Positions 49,336 through 58,283 of a stretch of 64,000 bases of DNA are shown here, in pieces (position 1 is the first letter of the stretch; every line of letters begins with the position of its first letter). Under the pieces are notes generated by a model that was given only the letters and a program-made list of their open reading frames with translations, was not told the DNA's origin and did not search any database. Location: NCBI RefSeq assembly GCF_042677145.1, contig NZ_JBHTIT010000001.1, forward strand, positions 1,922,001-1,986,000, in the 5' to 3' direction. A program made the position numbers and the translations under genes. Source of the stretch: Perlucidibaca wandonensis (GTDB lineage: Bacteria > Pseudomonadota > Gammaproteobacteria > Pseudomonadales > Moraxellaceae).

Positions 49336-50523
49336 TTAAGCAGGCGCAGATGGGCGCGGTTTAATTCCATACTCATTCAATAGGCCCTGCAAATATGTTG
49401 CGGTTTCGCTGTCGAGACTGGGCAGATAATGCGCCAGAATCTCATGACAATCTTGTTGTCGCGCCGGCGTTAAGCGCCGCACGATATCCAATAGCGTATG
49501 CCATTGTGAGCGCAGCAAGGCCGCGTAGGCCGCCTGCGCCAAGAACTCGTCATCGGCCTGCTCCATGACCTCTGCCAAATTGTCACGGCCTGCGCTATTC
49601 ATTACTTCTGCCAAACACAATATGGCCGACCAGAGCTGGCGGTAGCTTGTGGCTTTGATAATCTGCTGCAACACTTCTGGCCGTTGCAGCGCGGCTAGAT
49701 TCACCACTTGTTTTTGCACTTCGGGCGATAAGCACACCACCACCGGCAGCACATCCTCCCAAAGGTCTTCTGCCTGAACGGTCTCGATAATAGCCGTTAG
49801 TACGCGCTCGCCCTGCTCTGCCGCTAAATCACCAAGTTCACACTTAAGGCCGTAGCCGGCATGCGTCAGCAAGGCCAATAAACTGGGCCAGAGGTCTCGG
49901 CGCGACTCATCGCAGACTAGCAAAACTGCGCGCCGCATACGCTCAGTAGGAATTAGGCGCACGATGTGATCGATGCGGTATCGGGCTTCGATAAAAAACA
50001 GTATCTGCAGCAAATCACCTTCATCTTCAATACTTACAGCAACTTGCTGCAGCACGTCATCGGGCAATAAGGCCACGAAACGACCGAGTGTGACGAAATC
50101 TCGGCGCAACAGCAGCACATGACTAATGGCCATGACTTTTTTCGCTGCTAACAAATGCAGAACCTCTCGGGCGCTACGAGGGTCAAGATCAATCGCGACA
50201 TCGGCTAGAAATTCAGTGTCTAAATACTTGGCAATATTGGCCACGCGCCATGCTGGCAGCTCGCTTGCTAAGCGTGCTGTCATTGGTGCGCCAAACCACG
50301 AGCGAGCACATAGCGCCGACACCCATGCCGGCAGCCAGCGTGCGACTGCTGCAAGCAGGCCCAAGGGCTCACGCAACTCATCATGCAATACATCGGAAAT
50401 GGCCGAGCGTAATGTCGCTACGGCATCGGAAGGTAAGTCGTGTAGATAGCTCAGCGAGCCGGCCTTGACTGACAAAAAGCGCGCCAGCTTGATGACTTCG
50501 GCACGATTAGCTAAGCGGCTCAT
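49336..50523 (-). CDS. Helical-repeat protein of unknown function
   Basis: I do not recognise the family with certainty. The 395-residue protein is all-helical in appearance, with recurring units of about 35-40 residues (such as L-P-D-D-V-L-Q-Q-V and L-S-P-E-V-Q-K-Q-V), similar to MgtE-N or HEAT-type repeats. No signal peptide and no clear membrane helix is seen. It overlaps the small basic protein gene by 4 bases, so they are coupled. It is the last gene of the long minus-strand run. Confidence 0.75.
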   Translation of the reverse strand: MSRLANRAEVIKLARFLSVKAGSLSYLHDLPSDAVATLRSAISDVLHDELREPLGLLAAVARWLPAWVSALCARSWFGAPMTARLASELPAWRVANIAKYLDTEFLADVAIDLDPRSAREVLHLLAAKKVMAISHVLLLRRDFVTLGRFVALLPDDVLQQVAVSIEDEGDLLQILFFIEARYRIDHIVRLIPTERMRRAVLLVCDESRRDLWPSLLALLTHAGYGLKCELGDLAAEQGERVLTAIIETVQAEDLWEDVLPVVVCLSPEVQKQVVNLAALQRPEVLQQIIKATSYRQLWSAILCLAEVMNSAGRDNLAEVMEQADDEFLAQAAYAALLRSQWHTLLDIVRRLTPARQQDCHEILAHYLPSLDSETATYLQGLLNEYGIKPRPSAPA

Positions 50524-50792
50524 TTGCGCGACCTGCGGCTGTTTGCGAGCGAACGCTTACTAGTGCGCGATGATGCATCACGCGCAATATGCCGACGCTG
50601 CAAGAGCCAACGCAATGGCCAGAAAATGCCGCGACGCAGCTGACTTTGAACGCGCTGACGTTCGCGCTCACTGGCAGCATCAATCAGCTCATGCAGCTGC
50701 GTTAATTGCGCATCACTCAAGGCATCGAGGCCGCTTAAGCTGGCTTGCGGACGGCGCAAGCGCAGAGCGAGCTGAGTCAATGATTCGGACAT
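50520..50792 (-). CDS. Small basic protein of unknown function
   Basis: The 90-residue product starts M-S-E-S-L-T-Q-L-A-L-R-L-R. It has a predicted helix with E/R-rich heptads (about 35-55), a W-P-L-R-W-L-L segment and a very basic Ser/Arg/Lys tail. It lies 3 bases after the DUF188 gene and overlaps the helical-repeat gene (ATGA). The tail could bind nucleic acid or membrane lipid; neither is shown. Confidence 0.7.
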   Translation of the reverse strand: MSESLTQLALRLRRPQASLSGLDALSDAQLTQLHELIDAASERERQRVQSQLRRGIFWPLRWLLQRRHIARDASSRTSKRSLANSRRSRK

Positions 50793-50795
50793 GGC

Positions 50796-51257
50796 TTAAA
50801 CCACCGCCTTGGGTCGATGTGCCAGCCAAGAGTCGAGCTGCTTAGCAAATTGCTGCTTATCGCTGGATGAAAATGGTGGCGGCCCACCGCGAACCATGCC
50901 GGCGTCACGCAGGTCGCTCATCAAGTCACGAATAGCTAAACGCTGACCAATGCTTTCCGGCGTGTGCAGCTGGCCACGCGGGCTTACCGCCACTACGCCG
51001 AGCTTCACAACCTCGAAGGCGAGCGGAATATCTTGCGTGATGACTAAATCTTTGGCCTTAGCATGCTGCACGATGTAGTTGTCGGCGACATCAAAGCCAG
51101 GTGGCACTTGCACGGCATTCATCGGCAAGCCGGCTGGCAGACGAATGGGTTGATTGGCGACAAAGGTAATCTGCACGCGGGTGCGCTCAGCGGCGCGAAT
51201 GAGCATGTCTTTCACGGGCACGGGGCAGGCGTCGGCGTCGACCCAAATCTGCGTCAT
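50796..51257 (-). CDS. YaiI/YqxD-family protein (DUF188)
   Basis: The 153-residue protein opens I-W-V-D-A-D-A-C-P-V-P-V and carries V-V-K-L-G-V-V-A-V-S-P-R-G and M-R-G-G-P-P-P-F, DUF188 hallmarks. The fold is PIN/NYN-like with an Asp-rich site, but activity is unproven. The ATG at 51257 is chosen because family members start with this segment. Confidence 0.93.
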   Translation of the reverse strand: MTQIWVDADACPVPVKDMLIRAAERTRVQITFVANQPIRLPAGLPMNAVQVPPGFDVADNYIVQHAKAKDLVITQDIPLAFEVVKLGVVAVSPRGQLHTPESIGQRLAIRDLMSDLRDAGMVRGGPPPFSSSDKQQFAKQLDSWLAHRPKAVV

Positions 51258-51291
51258 GGCACGGGTATCTCGAAATATCTGTGGAGCGATT

Positions 51292-52554
51292 CTACCGCGA
51301 TGCGGGCTCGCTGTGTTCGGGCAAAAAAGCATCAATAGCGCGATTTAGAAAGCGTAAGCCAAGCGCGCTGGCTTGAAGGCGATCTGGCGTGTGTTCGAGC
51401 AGGCCTTGGCGGCGTAACTCGGCGAGCGTGCTGGCAATGGTGTTGAGTGAAAGTCCGGTGCGCTCTGACCAATAAGCGCTGGGCACGCCGTTGGTCAGGC
51501 GCAGGGCATTGAGCATGAACTCGAAGGGTAGGTCGATGCTCGCGATGCGCTCTAATTTGGCTTGATAGGCGGCCACGCTTGGTATTCCCGTACTCTGCGC
51601 CGCGCTATAGGCAGCCAAATAATCTTTTGGCATTCGCGTTTTCGTGCTCCGCCAAATCTCGGCCGAGGCTGTGGTGATGTCCGCGCTATTTGCTAAAGTC
51701 AGCTTGCCATGAGCACCTGCTCCGATACCCAGATAATCACCAAACTGCCAATAGTTCAGGTTGTGCCGACACGCCTGATCAGCCTGCGCAAACGCCGACA
51801 CCTCATAGCGCTGAAAGCCCGCTTGCGCCAGCAGCACCTCGCCCTGCTCCTGAATATCGGCGAGCACATCCTCATCGGGCAGGATGGGTTGCTGGCGATA
51901 AAACACGGTGTTGGGCTCGAGCGTGAGCTGGTACCACGACAGATGTGTAACGCCGAGCGCGATGGCCTGAGCGAGATCATCGCAAGCGGCGGCAACGCTT
52001 TGGCCGGGCAAGCCGTGCATTAGGTCGAGATTGATACGCTCGAAACCGGCCGCGCGCGCAGTGCTTGCCGCTCGCAAAGCCTCATCGCCGGAATGAATGC
52101 GGCCTAAGGCTTTGAGCTGCTCGCCCTGAAAGGTTTGCACACCAATGGACAGGCGATTGATACCGGCCGCGCGATAACCTTCAAACAAGCCCTGCTCGAC
52201 TGTGCCGGGGTTAGCTTCTAGTGTGATTTCGATGTCATCAGCCCATGACAGCCGCGCGCGAATGCCAGCAAACAGGCGCACATAGCCATTCGGTGAGATC
52301 AATGACGGCGTACCACCACCGATAAAAATCGACTGCAATGGTCGCTGCGACCAGTCTTGGGAAAAATGCGCTAAGTCGGCGTCGAGGTCATTGAGCAAGG
52401 CATCGATATAGGCGGCCTCGGGCACACCGTCGGCGCTCACTGCATGCGAGTTAAAGTCGCAATAAGGACATTTACGAACGCACCAAGGCATGTGCACATA
52501 AAGGCTTAACGGCGGCACTTTTTGAGCGCGCACATTGACCAATGGCGCACTCAC
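51292..52554 (-). CDS. hemW: Heme chaperone HemW (radical-SAM)
   Basis: HemW is a CPDH-like radical-SAM protein that delivers heme. The 420-residue protein has C25-x3-C29-x2-C32 (C-V-R-K-C-P-Y-C-D-F-N-S-H), I-G-G-G-T-P-S and L-D-L-M-H-G-L-P-G-Q. The extra Cys next to F of HemN (C-x-F-C form C-P-Y-C-D-F) matches HemW. It overlaps rdgB by 4 bases. Confidence 0.96.
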   Translation of the reverse strand: MSAPLVNVRAQKVPPLSLYVHMPWCVRKCPYCDFNSHAVSADGVPEAAYIDALLNDLDADLAHFSQDWSQRPLQSIFIGGGTPSLISPNGYVRLFAGIRARLSWADDIEITLEANPGTVEQGLFEGYRAAGINRLSIGVQTFQGEQLKALGRIHSGDEALRAASTARAAGFERINLDLMHGLPGQSVAAACDDLAQAIALGVTHLSWYQLTLEPNTVFYRQQPILPDEDVLADIQEQGEVLLAQAGFQRYEVSAFAQADQACRHNLNYWQFGDYLGIGAGAHGKLTLANSADITTASAEIWRSTKTRMPKDYLAAYSAAQSTGIPSVAAYQAKLERIASIDLPFEFMLNALRLTNGVPSAYWSERTGLSLNTIASTLAELRRQGLLEHTPDRLQASALGLRFLNRAIDAFLPEHSEPASR

Positions 52555-53207
52555 AGCCCGGTTTCGTTCCAGCGCGCGCGCAGCTGCTGCAAGGCTTGGC
52601 CGCGATGGCTTAGCGCCGCTTTCCGCTCGCGCGGCAATTCAGCCGATGTCATACCTTCATCGGCCAGATAAAATACCGGATCATAGCCAAAGCCCTGCTC
52701 ACCCGAAGGCTGATGCGTAATTTCTCCGGCCCATAAAGCTTGGCAGATGATAGGCAGCGGATCATCGGCGTGGCGAACAAAGGCCAGTACGCAAACAAAT
52801 TGCGCACGCCGTGAAGTATCGGCTGGCATAGCCGCGAGTGTGGCCAAAAGCTTGGCATTGTTTGCGGCATCGCCAGCGGGCGCGCCAACCTCATTGAGGG
52901 CATAGCGCGCAGAGTAGATGCCCGGCGCACCACCGAGTGCATCAACGGCGAGGCCAGAGTCATCGGCTAGTGCTGGCAGGCCGGTTAAGCGACTGGCGTG
53001 GCGAGCTTTTATCAGCGCATTTTCAACAAAGCTCAAGCCATCCTCGATGGCATCGGGCACAGCAAATTCCTTCTGTGAGCGCACGCTGACATCAACATCC
53101 GCAAGCAAAGCGCGCAACTCTTTGAGCTTGCCTTCATTGCCGGTGGCTAGAACAAACTCACGCGAGGCCGTAAGCCTATTACCGCCATTCGTCTCGACTT
53201 CACTCAT
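52551..53207 (-). CDS. rdgB: dITP/XTP pyrophosphatase
   Basis: This enzyme removes non-canonical purine nucleotides. The 218-residue protein has A-T-G-N-E-G-K-L-K-E-L, F-V-E-N-A-L-I-K-A-R, A-D-D-S-G-L-A-V-D-A-L and F-G-Y-D-P-V-F. The ATG at 53207 overlaps the metW stop (TGATG). It lies between metW and hemW. Confidence 0.97.
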   Translation of the reverse strand: MSEVETNGGNRLTASREFVLATGNEGKLKELRALLADVDVSVRSQKEFAVPDAIEDGLSFVENALIKARHASRLTGLPALADDSGLAVDALGGAPGIYSARYALNEVGAPAGDAANNAKLLATLAAMPADTSRRAQFVCVLAFVRHADDPLPIICQALWAGEITHQPSGEQGFGYDPVFYLADEGMTSAELPRERKAALSHRGQALQQLRARWNETGL

Positions 53208-53806
53208 CAATCATCGCCCCGACTAACGCGGAAAATACCGATCTCACCGAACATATTGGGAAACCATCGCGCCAAAATGCTGCCCTGCTGATCTTGATCA
53301 ACCGCAAGTTTATCTAGCACTTTTAAACCCTTGCTGCGGCAGAGCGCTTCAAAGTCATGCATGGTGCAAAGATGAATATTCGGAGTGTCGAACCAGCCAT
53401 ATGGCAAGGCGCGCGACACTGGCATGCGGCCCTTATAGAACAAATACCAGCGGGTTTGCCAGTGCGCAAAATTTGGAAATGTGACGATAACTTCGCGCGC
53501 CACGCGCACCATTTCATCGAGTAAAATATCGGGCCGCTGCACTGCCTGCAGCGCCTGCGCCATCAGTAAAGTGTCGAAGCTATCGTTCTCAATATTCGCC
53601 AAACCATGGTTAAGGTCTTGCTCAATAACATTTACGCCACGCGCGATGGCCGTGGTGATTTTATCGGCATCGATTTCGAGACCATAGCCGCGCACATTTA
53701 AGGTATCGCGCAAATGCGCTAGCAGCTCGCCATCGCCACAGCCTAAGTCAATCACGCGTGACTCTGGCGCGATCCATTGCCGCGCCAACGCTAAATCAAG
53801 ACGCAT
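53207..53806 (-). CDS. metW: MetW, methionine biosynthesis partner of MetX
   Basis: The 199-residue methyltransferase-fold protein has V-I-D-L-G-C-G-D-G-E-L-L and F-P-N-F-A-H-W-Q-T-R, the MetW signature. MetW is required by many MetX enzymes for homoserine acylation. The ATG at 53806 has GGGAGG six bases upstream and overlaps the metX 3' end by 11 bases, a strong sign of co-production. Confidence 0.96.
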   Translation of the reverse strand: MRLDLALARQWIAPESRVIDLGCGDGELLAHLRDTLNVRGYGLEIDADKITTAIARGVNVIEQDLNHGLANIENDSFDTLLMAQALQAVQRPDILLDEMVRVAREVIVTFPNFAHWQTRWYLFYKGRMPVSRALPYGWFDTPNIHLCTMHDFEALCRSKGLKVLDKLAVDQDQQGSILARWFPNMFGEIGIFRVSRGDD

Positions 53807-54974
53807 GGGCTGCCTCCCGCTCATTGGCAATACGCGTCATAAACGCCCTGAAAATATCCATATAGCGCGGGTTATTTAACAGGAAAGAATCATGCCCTTG
53901 CGGAGCATCCACCTCTGCGTAACTCACTTCTTTGCCGGCCTTCACCAAAGCATCAACGATTTCACGCGAACGCGCTGGAGCAAAGCGCCAGTCGGTGGTA
54001 AACGACACCACCAAAAAGCGACATTGCGCCTTAGCAAAAGTCTTCGCTAGGTCGTGATCGTAATCGCGGGCGGGGTCGAAATAATCCAGCACGCGCGTCA
54101 TCAGCAAATAGGTGTTGGCATCGAATCGTTTGGAAAACACCTCACCCTGATAGCGCAAATACGATTCGACCTGAAACTCGGCATCGAAGCCATATTGGTA
54201 GGTAGCTTTACGCAGGTCGCGGCCGAACTTTTGCCGCATCGCGTCATCGGATAAATAAGTGATGTGGCCTACCATGCGTGCCAACGACAAGCCAACCTCG
54301 GGAATGACACCGTGCTGAAAATAACGGCCGGCATGGAAGTCCGGATCGCGGCGAATGGCTTGGCGGGCGACTTCATTGAACGCGATATTTTGCGCGGTAA
54401 GCTTGGGCGCACTGGCGATGATGACCGCATTGGCGATGCGATGCGGCTGATCGATACTCCAGCGCAACACCTGCATGCCACCGAGCGAGCCACCGACAAC
54501 AGCCGCCCATTGTTCAATGCCCAAATAATCCATTAAACGTACTTGCTGCTTCACCCAGTCGCGCACTGCGACAATGGGAAAGTCAGGGCCCCAAGGCTCG
54601 CCGGTCTCGGGATTAATTGACGATGGCCCAGTCGTGCCATGACAGCCGCCAAGGTTATTAAGCGCGACGACAAAAAAGCGATCGGTGTCGATGACCTTGC
54701 CCGGGCCAATGGCGCTATCCCACCAGCCAGTTTTGGCCGTAGCTGGGTCTTCGCCCTCGTGAAAACCAGCGGCGTGATGATGCCCCGACAGTGCGTGGCA
54801 AATCAGCACCGCATTACTGGCGTCGGCATTCAGCGTGCCATACGTTTCATAGACCACATCATAGGTATTGAGAGTACGGCCACAGGCCAAATCTAGGGGC
54901 TCGGTGACGTGCAAATACTGCGGCGTCGCAACACCGACACTGCCTTCTGGGTAAATAAAAGCCTCTGTACTCAT
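53796..54974 (-). CDS. metX: Homoserine O-acyltransferase MetX
   Basis: MetX acylates homoserine for methionine synthesis. The 392-residue protein has C-H-A-L-S-G, the nucleophile elbow G-G-S-L-G-G-M-Q, and late D-x-x-x-G-H-D-S-F (catalytic Asp/His). Presence with MetW suggests the succinyl-transferring form known in pseudomonads, but sequence alone does not prove it. Starts at 54974 (M-S-T-E-A-F) and 54986 (M-D-D-A-M, overlapping the YggT stop) are both possible; I prefer 54974. Confidence 0.95.
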   Translation of the reverse strand: MSTEAFIYPEGSVGVATPQYLHVTEPLDLACGRTLNTYDVVYETYGTLNADASNAVLICHALSGHHHAAGFHEGEDPATAKTGWWDSAIGPGKVIDTDRFFVVALNNLGGCHGTTGPSSINPETGEPWGPDFPIVAVRDWVKQQVRLMDYLGIEQWAAVVGGSLGGMQVLRWSIDQPHRIANAVIIASAPKLTAQNIAFNEVARQAIRRDPDFHAGRYFQHGVIPEVGLSLARMVGHITYLSDDAMRQKFGRDLRKATYQYGFDAEFQVESYLRYQGEVFSKRFDANTYLLMTRVLDYFDPARDYDHDLAKTFAKAQCRFLVVSFTTDWRFAPARSREIVDALVKAGKEVSYAEVDAPQGHDSFLLNNPRYMDIFRAFMTRIANEREAAHAS

Positions 54975-54985
54975 GGCGTCATCCA

Positions 54986-55564
54986 TTAGCCTGCTAGCAG
55001 CATAAGAGCCTGCGGATACGCTGACTTCAAAAGAATTTCTATAATTTGAATGCCTAAAAAAGCAATGATTGGCGACAAATCTAAGCCGCCCAGGCTCGGC
55101 ATTAGGCGACGGCATGGGCCGAGTATAATTTCTGCAATCTGCATTAGCGGCATCATCGCTGGACTCATACCGCCCGAAGCCATCGCTACCCAGCTTAAAA
55201 TCACCATGCCCAAAATGACCCAGAAGAAGAAGTCAGCGGCGGCTAAAAGTAGGCTGAAAATCGCTGTAACCAAGAGCAAGCTCGGTGTCACCGCTTGGTC
55301 GGTCAAATGTGCAATAGCACTGAGCTGTACCAGCTTTATGATGACGATGAGCACAATCGCTGCCGTATCGAGACCAAAAATACTGGGGATAATGCGACGC
55401 AGCGGATGCAGCAATGGCGAGGTTACTTTCACCACAAACTGCGACATGGGATTGAAGAAGTCGGCGCCAGCAACCTGTAGCAATAAGCGTAGCCAGACCA
55501 ATAAAATCAGCACACTGAACACCGTGTTTGCCAACAATAAGCCGATTTGGTTCATCGCATCCAT
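54986..55564 (-). CDS. yggT: YggT-family membrane protein
   Basis: The 192-residue protein has two copies of the YGGT unit (each with paired hydrophobic helices and a L-L-x-P-x-R-R-x-x-P motif: H-P-L-R-R-I-I-P near residue 53, G-P-C-R-R-L-M-P near 150). Its role in osmotic or cell-shape control is inferred in the family. It lies between proC and metX. Confidence 0.93.
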   Translation of the reverse strand: MDAMNQIGLLLANTVFSVLILLVWLRLLLQVAGADFFNPMSQFVVKVTSPLLHPLRRIIPSIFGLDTAAIVLIVIIKLVQLSAIAHLTDQAVTPSLLLVTAIFSLLLAAADFFFWVILGMVILSWVAMASGGMSPAMMPLMQIAEIILGPCRRLMPSLGGLDLSPIIAFLGIQIIEILLKSAYPQALMLLAG

Positions 55565-55629
55565 TTACCGCACTCCTAATTCGTTAATTAATTGCTTGCC
55601 GCTCATGCGTTTCGTTCGTGAGCCAAAAC

Positions 55630-56454
55630 CTAATGGCTTAATTCTATAGCCAAACTTTCACCGCGCTCGGCACAGGCACGCATAGCTTGCTCGACAATAT
55701 CGGCCAAGCCAGCACGATCAAAGACGGCGACAGCTTGCTCTGTGGTGCCATTGGGCGAAGTCACGCGGCGGCGTAACTCTGCTGGACCAACATCGGCAGT
55801 AATCGCTATTTGCGCTGCACCTAATGCGGTTTGCAAGGCCAAATCACGGGCATCTTGCGGATCTAAGCCGAGCTTTACCCCGGCATTAATCATCGCTTCC
55901 ATAAGATAGAAAAAATACGCTGGGCCAGAACCAGAAACGGCGGTGACGGCATCAATTTTGGCTTCAGTATCGACCCATAAGGCGATACCGACAGCCGCCA
56001 ACACTTGTTCGGCTTGCTCGCGCTGCTCATGGCTAACGGCGGCATTGGCATACAAGCCCGTAGCACCCGCTTGCACCAGCGCCGGCGTGTTTGGCATGGC
56101 GCGAACGATGGCCGCATCACCACCCAACCATTGCGACAAGCTCTCGGCTGGGATGCCAGCAGCGATAGAAATAAATAGCGGCTTGGCCTGCTGAGCGGTC
56201 GTGGCCAAGGCTTGCGTAACGGCTTTCATGGCCTGCGGTTTAACTGCAAGCACGACGATATCGACATTGGCGACCAGAGCGGCGTTATCGGTGCCGGTGC
56301 TCAAGCCCCGCGCCGCATGAACGCTGAGCGCTGCTTCTGAAACATCGGTGAGCATCAGTGCCGTGGTGGGCCAACCTTTTGCTAATAGACCGCCGACTAA
56401 GGCCGAGGCCATATTGCCAGCGCCAATAAAACCAATGCGGGGAAACTGTGTCAT
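55630..56454 (-). CDS. proC: Pyrroline-5-carboxylate reductase
   Basis: ProC makes the last step of proline synthesis. The 274-residue protein has the Rossmann motif I-G-F-I-G-A-G-N-M-A, S-I-A-A-G-I-P, M-P-N-T-P-A and V-S-G-S-G-P-A-Y-F. The ATG at 56454 overlaps the yggS stop (ATGA). Confidence 0.96.
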   Translation of the reverse strand: MTQFPRIGFIGAGNMASALVGGLLAKGWPTTALMLTDVSEAALSVHAARGLSTGTDNAALVANVDIVVLAVKPQAMKAVTQALATTAQQAKPLFISIAAGIPAESLSQWLGGDAAIVRAMPNTPALVQAGATGLYANAAVSHEQREQAEQVLAAVGIALWVDTEAKIDAVTAVSGSGPAYFFYLMEAMINAGVKLGLDPQDARDLALQTALGAAQIAITADVGPAELRRRVTSPNGTTEQAVAVFDRAGLADIVEQAMRACAERGESLAIELSH

Positions 56455-57185
56455 GCGGTGGTTCCAACTGAAGAAATGGTAGGTCGCGCGCCAAAAATGG
56501 CGGTGCCAATGCGCACCCAAGTGCTACCGGCCGCGATGGCCTCAGCAAGGTCTGCGCTCATGCCCATGGATAAGCTGTCAAATGGTGCATCGGCGAGCCT
56601 TGGCAGTCTAGCGAGTATCGCGGCATGTGTCTTGGCTAGCGTAGCAAAAGCGCTGGTTTCGCCCGCTTTAGGAATGACCATCAGCCCGCGCAACCGCAGC
56701 CTTGGCAGCGCCATTACTGCCTCTACCAAGGCCGGCAATTCCGCCAAGCTACAGCCCGACTTGCTGTCTTCATCATCAATATTAACTTGTAGGCAAATAT
56801 TCAAGGGCGGCAGCTCATCTGGGCGCTGATCATTCAAACGACGAGCGATTTTCAGGCGGTCAATACTGTGCACCCAGTCGAAATTGGCGGCGACCTCGGC
56901 AGTTTTATTACTTTGTAATGGCCCGATTAAATGCCAGCAAATATCGTGGCCACGCAACTGCTGCATTTTCTCCAAAGCTTCTTGCACATAGTTTTCGCCA
57001 AAATCACGCTGGCCTGCGTCATTAAGCGCGGCAATAGCCTCGGCAGCATGAAATTTGCTGACTGCCAGCAGTTGCACAGCTTCTGCTTCATGGCCTGCCA
57101 CTGCACTCGCTCGGCGCATTTCTATTAAGACCTGCCGCCAGCGTGAAATTAATTCGTCGGATGCGCTAGCGCGAGCTGAGTTCAT
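56451..57185 (-). CDS. yggS: YggS-type PLP homeostasis protein
   Basis: The 244-residue alanine-racemase-like barrel binds PLP at the lysine of L-A-V-S-K-F. F-G-E-N-Y-V-Q-E-A, H-L-I-G-x-L-Q-S-N-K and L-S-M-G-M-S-x-D follow. It heads the yggS-proC-yggT-metX-metW-rdgB-hemW run and is divergent from the PilT-like gene. Confidence 0.96.
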   Translation of the reverse strand: MNSARASASDELISRWRQVLIEMRRASAVAGHEAEAVQLLAVSKFHAAEAIAALNDAGQRDFGENYVQEALEKMQQLRGHDICWHLIGPLQSNKTAEVAANFDWVHSIDRLKIARRLNDQRPDELPPLNICLQVNIDDEDSKSGCSLAELPALVEAVMALPRLRLRGLMVIPKAGETSAFATLAKTHAAILARLPRLADAPFDSLSMGMSADLAEAIAAGSTWVRIGTAIFGARPTISSVGTTA

Positions 57186-57242
57186 GAGCCTAACTAAATA
57201 TTGAGAGAGGTTTATTGTGGCCTAGCGCTGCGGGAGATGCCA

Positions 57243-58283
57243 ATGGCCGAGATACCGAACTGGCTTGCGCAGGCATGGGCTTTAGCGAAAAGCCTTGGCG
57301 CGGCCGACTTACATGCCGTGAGTGGCGAGCGGCTGCGTTTTCGCCTGCATGGTGAATTGCGCTGCATAGATGATTTGCCATTCTGCCCGCCAACACCTTG
57401 GCCTGAGGTCCTGCCACTTTTTGGCTCTTTTTGTGGCGCGCTGACTAGCGCTGAAAGCAGCCTGACTCACTCAGAGCTGGGCCGAGCGCGGGCCAGTCTA
57501 GCGGCACATCAAGGCGGCTGGATGCTAGTCATGCGCCTGATTGCCGAACATATTCCAAGCCTTGCTGATGTACAGCTCAGCCGCCAACATGCCGACCTCG
57601 CACTCGCCAATCACGGCCTGCTGCTAGTCACTGGTGCAACTGGCTCAGGCAAGTCCAGCACACTCGCGGCATGGCTGGGGCATTGGCGCGAGCAACGGCG
57701 TGGTCATGTCATTAGCCTCGAAGATCCCATTGAGTTTGTGCACAGCAATAGCCCCGCGCTGGGCCTAGTCAATCAGCGCGAAATCGGCCGCGACTGCGCA
57801 AGCTTTGCCGATGGCCTGCGCGCCGCGTTGCGGCAAGACCCCGATGTGCTCTTGGTTGGCGAGTTACGCGATAGCGAAAGTGCGCGCTTGGCGTTGATGG
57901 CCGCTGAAACTGGGCATTTAGTGATGGCAACGCTGCACACGGCCAGCGCCGTTGGTGCGATTGATCGCCTACTCAGCTTATTTCCAGCGGATGAGCGCGA
58001 GCTGGCTCAAGCGCAATTGGCCGATACTTTGCGCGCAGTCATGGCGCAGCAGCTGATTTGGTCGGCTGAAACAACTGACCAGCTTGCATCGGCTAAGGCT
58101 TCAGCACCCCGAGCACATGCTTGTCGCGAAGTGCTCATCGCTACGCCAGCCATTCGTCATTTAATTCGTGAACATCGTCTAGGTGACATCGAGCACATAA
58201 TGCAAACCCATGCGTCATTGGGCATGCAAACCATGGCACAAGCCATGGCCGCATTACCCACTAAAGCTGCCTTATCGCGATAG
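57243..58283 (+). CDS. PilT-family type IV pilus retraction-type ATPase
   Basis: The 346-residue secretion ATPase has Walker A G-A-T-G-S-G-K-S-S-T, the Asp box I-S-L-E-D-P-I-E-F-V, Walker B V-L-L-V-G-E-L-R-D and the His box H-L-V-M-A-T-L-H-T. The C-terminal A-I-R-H-L-I-R-E and S-L-G-M-Q-T are PilT-like. The N-terminal domain is more diverged than in typical PilT. The ATG at 57243 has GGGAG six bases upstream. No pilU follows; the next gene is convergent and overlaps it by 12 bases. Confidence 0.9.
   Translation: MAEIPNWLAQAWALAKSLGAADLHAVSGERLRFRLHGELRCIDDLPFCPPTPWPEVLPLFGSFCGALTSAESSLTHSELGRARASLAAHQGGWMLVMRLIAEHIPSLADVQLSRQHADLALANHGLLLVTGATGSGKSSTLAAWLGHWREQRRGHVISLEDPIEFVHSNSPALGLVNQREIGRDCASFADGLRAALRQDPDVLLVGELRDSESARLALMAAETGHLVMATLHTASAVGAIDRLLSLFPADERELAQAQLADTLRAVMAQQLIWSAETTDQLASAKASAPRAHACREVLIATPAIRHLIREHRLGDIEHIMQTHASLGMQTMAQAMAALPTKAALSR

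Noticed and set aside
54975..55115. N-terminal extension of metX into yggT, or a SAM riboswitch before metX
   Set aside because: The extension lies wholly inside yggT apart from a few codons, and the gene is internal to an operon with no leader.
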